This document shows, one piece after another, positions 61,157-64,000 of a DNA stretch of 64,000 nt. Below the pieces are notes generated by a model, which saw only the letters and a list, made by a program, of their open reading frames with translations, searched no databases and was not told the origin of the DNA. A program made the translations under genes and the position numbers. The stretch lies in NCBI RefSeq assembly GCF_030272615.1, contig NC_081414.1, forward strand, positions 783,718,119-783,782,118, read 5' to 3'. Numbering within the stretch: position 1 is the first letter of the stretch; each line of letters begins with the position of its first letter. The DNA comes from Cryptomeria japonica. Its lineage: Eukaryota; Streptophyta; Pinopsida; Cupressales; Cupressaceae.

Positions 61157-62160
61157 ATGCCTCCTAAGAATAGTGGCACTGCTAGAGAGTTGAAGGAGTT
61201 GAAAGAGAGACATGTAAAGATGTTGGAGCCCCATAACAATTCATTAGCAAGGATTTCTGCCATTGAGTCTAATCAAAGAAGTGGTGTGGTATTAGATGAT
61301 GAAAGTGAATATGAGGAAGAAGAGGGTGAAGGAGAGAATGAAGGAGAGAAAGAGCAATTGGACTCTGAGGAACAAAGGACAATTAGACTACTAAGAGAAT
61401 TCAAAGGTGATAAACATAAGGTGGAATTTGATTTGCCTATGTATGATGGGAATTTAAATGATGAAGAGCTTCTGGATTGGATTGTAGCAATAGAAGATCA
61501 CTTTGAATTTGAGGATGTTCCTAATCAGTACAAGATGAAGGTAGCAGAGACAAACTCAAGGGACACACATTATTATGGTGGTACTATGAACAAGTTGAGA
61601 GGAGAAATAAAGGTAAAGTAAAGATAGTTTTTTGGGACAGGATGGTTGCTAAACTGAATGGTAAGTTTATTCCTAAAGACTATGAAGTTCAATTGTATAA
61701 TAAACTCCAAGGTATGAAACAAAGAGAGTTAGAAGTTAATACTTATACTGATGAACTCTATAAGTTGAGCGTAAGATTAGGTAGGATAGAGAATGAGGCT
61801 GAAAAAGTTGCTAGATACTTTGGTGGACTTAGATTTAACATTCAAGATGAACTAGTCGTGGCAAATCCAAGGACAACTGAGGGATGTTTACAGTTGGCCA
61901 TTAGAGTTGAAGAGAAGATAAAAAGAAGGCCACACAAGTCCATTAGAGGAAGAAGCAACATGAATAGAGAAAGAGGATCAAAACAGTATTTTGAAGACCA
62001 ATAAGAGAAAAAAAAAGGAATGACCAAGGTACAGATTCAAGAGGTGGATTCAGAGGTTTTAGAGAAAGATTTGGTGGTTGTAGAGGTTCAAACACATTTT
62101 TAGGTAGGTGTTACCATTGAAATGAGTTTGGTCATCCAGAATTCAAGTGCCCTGAAAAAT
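61157..62160 (+). pseudogene. Chromovirus gag
   Basis: The start MPPKNSGTARELKELKERH is followed by an acidic run (YEEEEGEGENEGEKE), then the gag core: FDLPMYDGNLNDEELLDWIV, and after a frameshift near 61560-61620, LYNKLQGMKQRELEVNTYTD and KVARYFGGLRFNIQDEL. The zinc knuckle reads CYH-stop-NEFGHPEFKC (62109-62150): TGA replaces its second Cys codon. Ty3 chromovirus gag is indicated by the layout and by the protease that follows. Confidence 0.85.
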
Positions 62161-62389
62161 AAGGTTCAACTTCAAGTGGAGGTGAAGGAGAAGTGAAAAG
62201 AGAGTGTAATTGTGAAAGGAGATGGAGATGAGAGTGTAAAATCTCCAATGCAATATGTTGCTCTAGAAGTGGGACAATCATTAATGGTGAGAAGAATAGT
62301 ACTCAAGGTATCCAAGGAGAAGGATATGACATAAAGGAGGACTCATTTCAAAACAACATGCAAGTGCAAATGCAAGGTATGTAGGGTAG

Positions 62390-62700
62390 TGGTAGATTCA
62401 GGTTCTATTGATAATATGGTGTCTAATAAAATGGTAGACAAACTGAAGCTAGAGAGAATTCCTCATGAAACACCATATAGAGTGACTTGGTTGTTTTTCT
62501 GAATAAACATGCTTTGGTTGAGTTTAATATTGGTGAATATAGAGACAAGATTCTTAGTGATGTGTTGCCCATGGATTGTTGCAATTTGTTGCTTGGAAAG
62601 CTATGGCAGTTTGATAGACATGCAATTTATGATGGTAGACAAAATGCTTACACTATTGAAAAGGATGGTGTTTATGGTGAAAAGTACAATAACAATATTG
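62390..62700 (+). pseudogene. Chromovirus protease, 3' part cut off
   Basis: VVVDSGSIDNMVSNKMVDKL carries the aspartic protease DSG (62395-62403). After a frameshift the frame reads FNIGEYRDKILSDVLPMDCC, NLLLGKLWQFDRHAIYDGR and YTIEKDG. This is the protease-to-RT linker typical of chromoviruses. RT, RNase H and integrase are absent because another element's LTR starts here. Confidence 0.85.
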
Positions 62701-63502
62701 AAAGACTAAATAGATTCAACCACAAAACCCTAGCCTAACAACAACAAAGATCCACCATAACATATGAAGATTACCTAAGACAATGCAAATCAAATGATAT
62801 CACAAAGATTATACCATCACATGTCCAATAGGGTTTGGATCTCCATTCTTCCTATCTCCATTGATCTTGCTTGATATATTTGCTCTCAGATTTTATGTGT
62901 GCACAAGAGCTCAACAAAGAACGGAAACTTGGTTGTTAGTAGGCTTGATCGCATATGAAAGTTAAAATGTTAGAGTAGTCGGGAGTAGAATAGCCAATTA
63001 GAATGATTGAATATAATGATTAGGATTTAATAGTAGATTAGATTGATTAGGATTGATAATGAAGGAAGTATCTCCTTATATAGAATACACTATAAGAAAT
63101 GGAGGGATAAGATTAAGAGGTGTAAAAGATAAATGGTCAGCTAAGATTAGAGGGCAGGTAAAGGAAATAATAAAATAATGAGAGGGTAGGTAGTGTAGGA
63201 ATTAAGAGATGAATGACATGTGTCATGGGTAGAAACGATTAATGAATTAATTAAATAAATAAAGATTTATTTAATTAATAGAGGAAGTAGGATCAATTAA
63301 ATAAATATGATATTATTTAATTTAGGAAAATGATAATTTAAATAAATAAAAGTATTTATTTAAATGAGAAAAAAGGCTAGAAGAGGATAAATGAATTAAT
63401 TAAATAAATAAATATTGATTTAATTAATAGAAGAATTAGGTTAAAGTAATTAAATAAATAAAAATATTTATTTAAATAGATAAGACAATTTTAGGTGTCT
63501 AC
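62699..63502 (-). mobile_element. 3' LTR of a minus-strand Ty3-type element
   Basis: On the minus strand TGTAGACACCTAAAATTGTC begins at 63502, directly after a polypurine tract AGAGGGGCAAAA. AATTAAATAAAT-type tracts follow (63240-63480), then a TATA-like TCTATATAAGGAG near 63073-63085. The left end is placed at 62699 because ...TCTTTCA gives a CA end next to the chromovirus; it could be up to ~40 bp to the right. Confidence 0.75.
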
Positions 63503-64000
63503 ATTTTGCCCCTCTTTGAGACAATCCAGCTTGTCGCGTTGTTTCAAAAAAGATAAGATGAATTGATACAAAGTTGCCCCAAGATGGGACTGATATGCCC
63601 CCTTGAGAGATTGGATGAAAATGTCTAAAAAGATCGTAGACAATCTCTCGATAAGAAAGAAAGGCTAGAATGGACTAACCAGATAGAGTGATAGAGTCAT
63701 GGGATAAAGAAGATTGACTCAAGAAATGGGGGCTAGGGTTAGGGTAGTCTATAAGATAGACCACGAGGGGAATACATCCTCATTGTCATCCACACATCCA
63801 AGAGATCAGAGTGTAGAGAGAGAATAGAGCAGCAGTAGTCAACAACAATGGGATTGGTGTATAGATTCGATCGCGTTCATCGATATCAAAGGTTAGAAGA
63901 TACAAGAGAGCCGGTAAGTACCACAAAAACTCCTTGTACTTTCTCGCATTAAATGTTTCCATAAATGCATGCTAGATAGGGTAATAAATGCGCATTAGGT
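63503..64000 (-). mobile_element. Polypurine tract and internal 3' untranslated part of the same element
   Basis: Minus strand GTCTCAAAGAGGGGCAAAA abuts the LTR. Upstream is non-coding DNA (GGGGCAACTTTGTATCAATT and so on) running off the right edge. The coding part lies outside the window. Confidence 0.6.

Overview
This is nuclear DNA from a seed plant with a large, repeat-rich genome. A gymnosperm, perhaps a conifer, is plausible, but that is inferred from repeat style rather than shown. Almost everything recognisable is a decayed transposable element: Ty3 and Ty1-copia retrotransposons, plant L1-type LINEs with C-terminal RNase H, tRNA-derived SINEs, Helitron-like ends and inverted-repeat elements. 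The only host-type gene remnants are a PPR fragment, a short GH20 beta-hexosaminidase fragment and a TPR-SET methyltransferase pseudogene. I found no intact host gene, rRNA gene, CRISPR array or functional tRNA gene.

Layout. 1-815: end of a minus-strand copia element (LTR plus polypurine tracts). 1770-2523: broken PPR repeats. 2976-10460: a Ty3 element of the Tat type with two RNase H domains, an integrase, an antisense plant-mobile-domain ORF (7866-9843) and a 40-bp minisatellite. 10696-13330: hairpin, 53-bp tandem repeat, AT-rich DNA and a probable LTR with a TATA box. 14583-14660: GH20 fragment. 16569-28995: a nested composite. An inverted-repeat element of about 2.7 kb, with terminal repeats of about 400 bp and palindromic AT-rich arms, is split first by a Helitron-like insertion of about 3.25 kb (18538-21789) and then by a full-length LINE of about 6.4 kb (21823-28242). 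29210-30420: a second partial copy of the inverted-repeat family. 30760-33528: SINE, pyrimidine-rich tracts, a clear Helitron 3' end and a TA/GA microsatellite. 34300-36095: minus-strand LINE. 36107-46098: two copia pieces in opposite orientations, plus an apparent copia chimera carrying an extra ORF. 48281-52566: a 5'-truncated LINE. 52899-53023: a SINE with a perfect 11-bp target duplication. 54523-56290: TPR-SET pseudogene. 59418-62700: 5' part of a Ty3 chromovirus, cut off by the LTR of a minus-strand element that runs out of the window.

The strongest general signal is how the elements decay. In the 4-kb LINE ORF2 at 24061-28098 I found no frameshift, yet 13 of 14 internal stops are TAG and each sits where CAG (Gln) would fit. 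The second LINE and the PPR fragment show the same bias. This is what methylation-driven C-to-T change at CHG sites would leave. The elements therefore look silenced and methylated, not functional.
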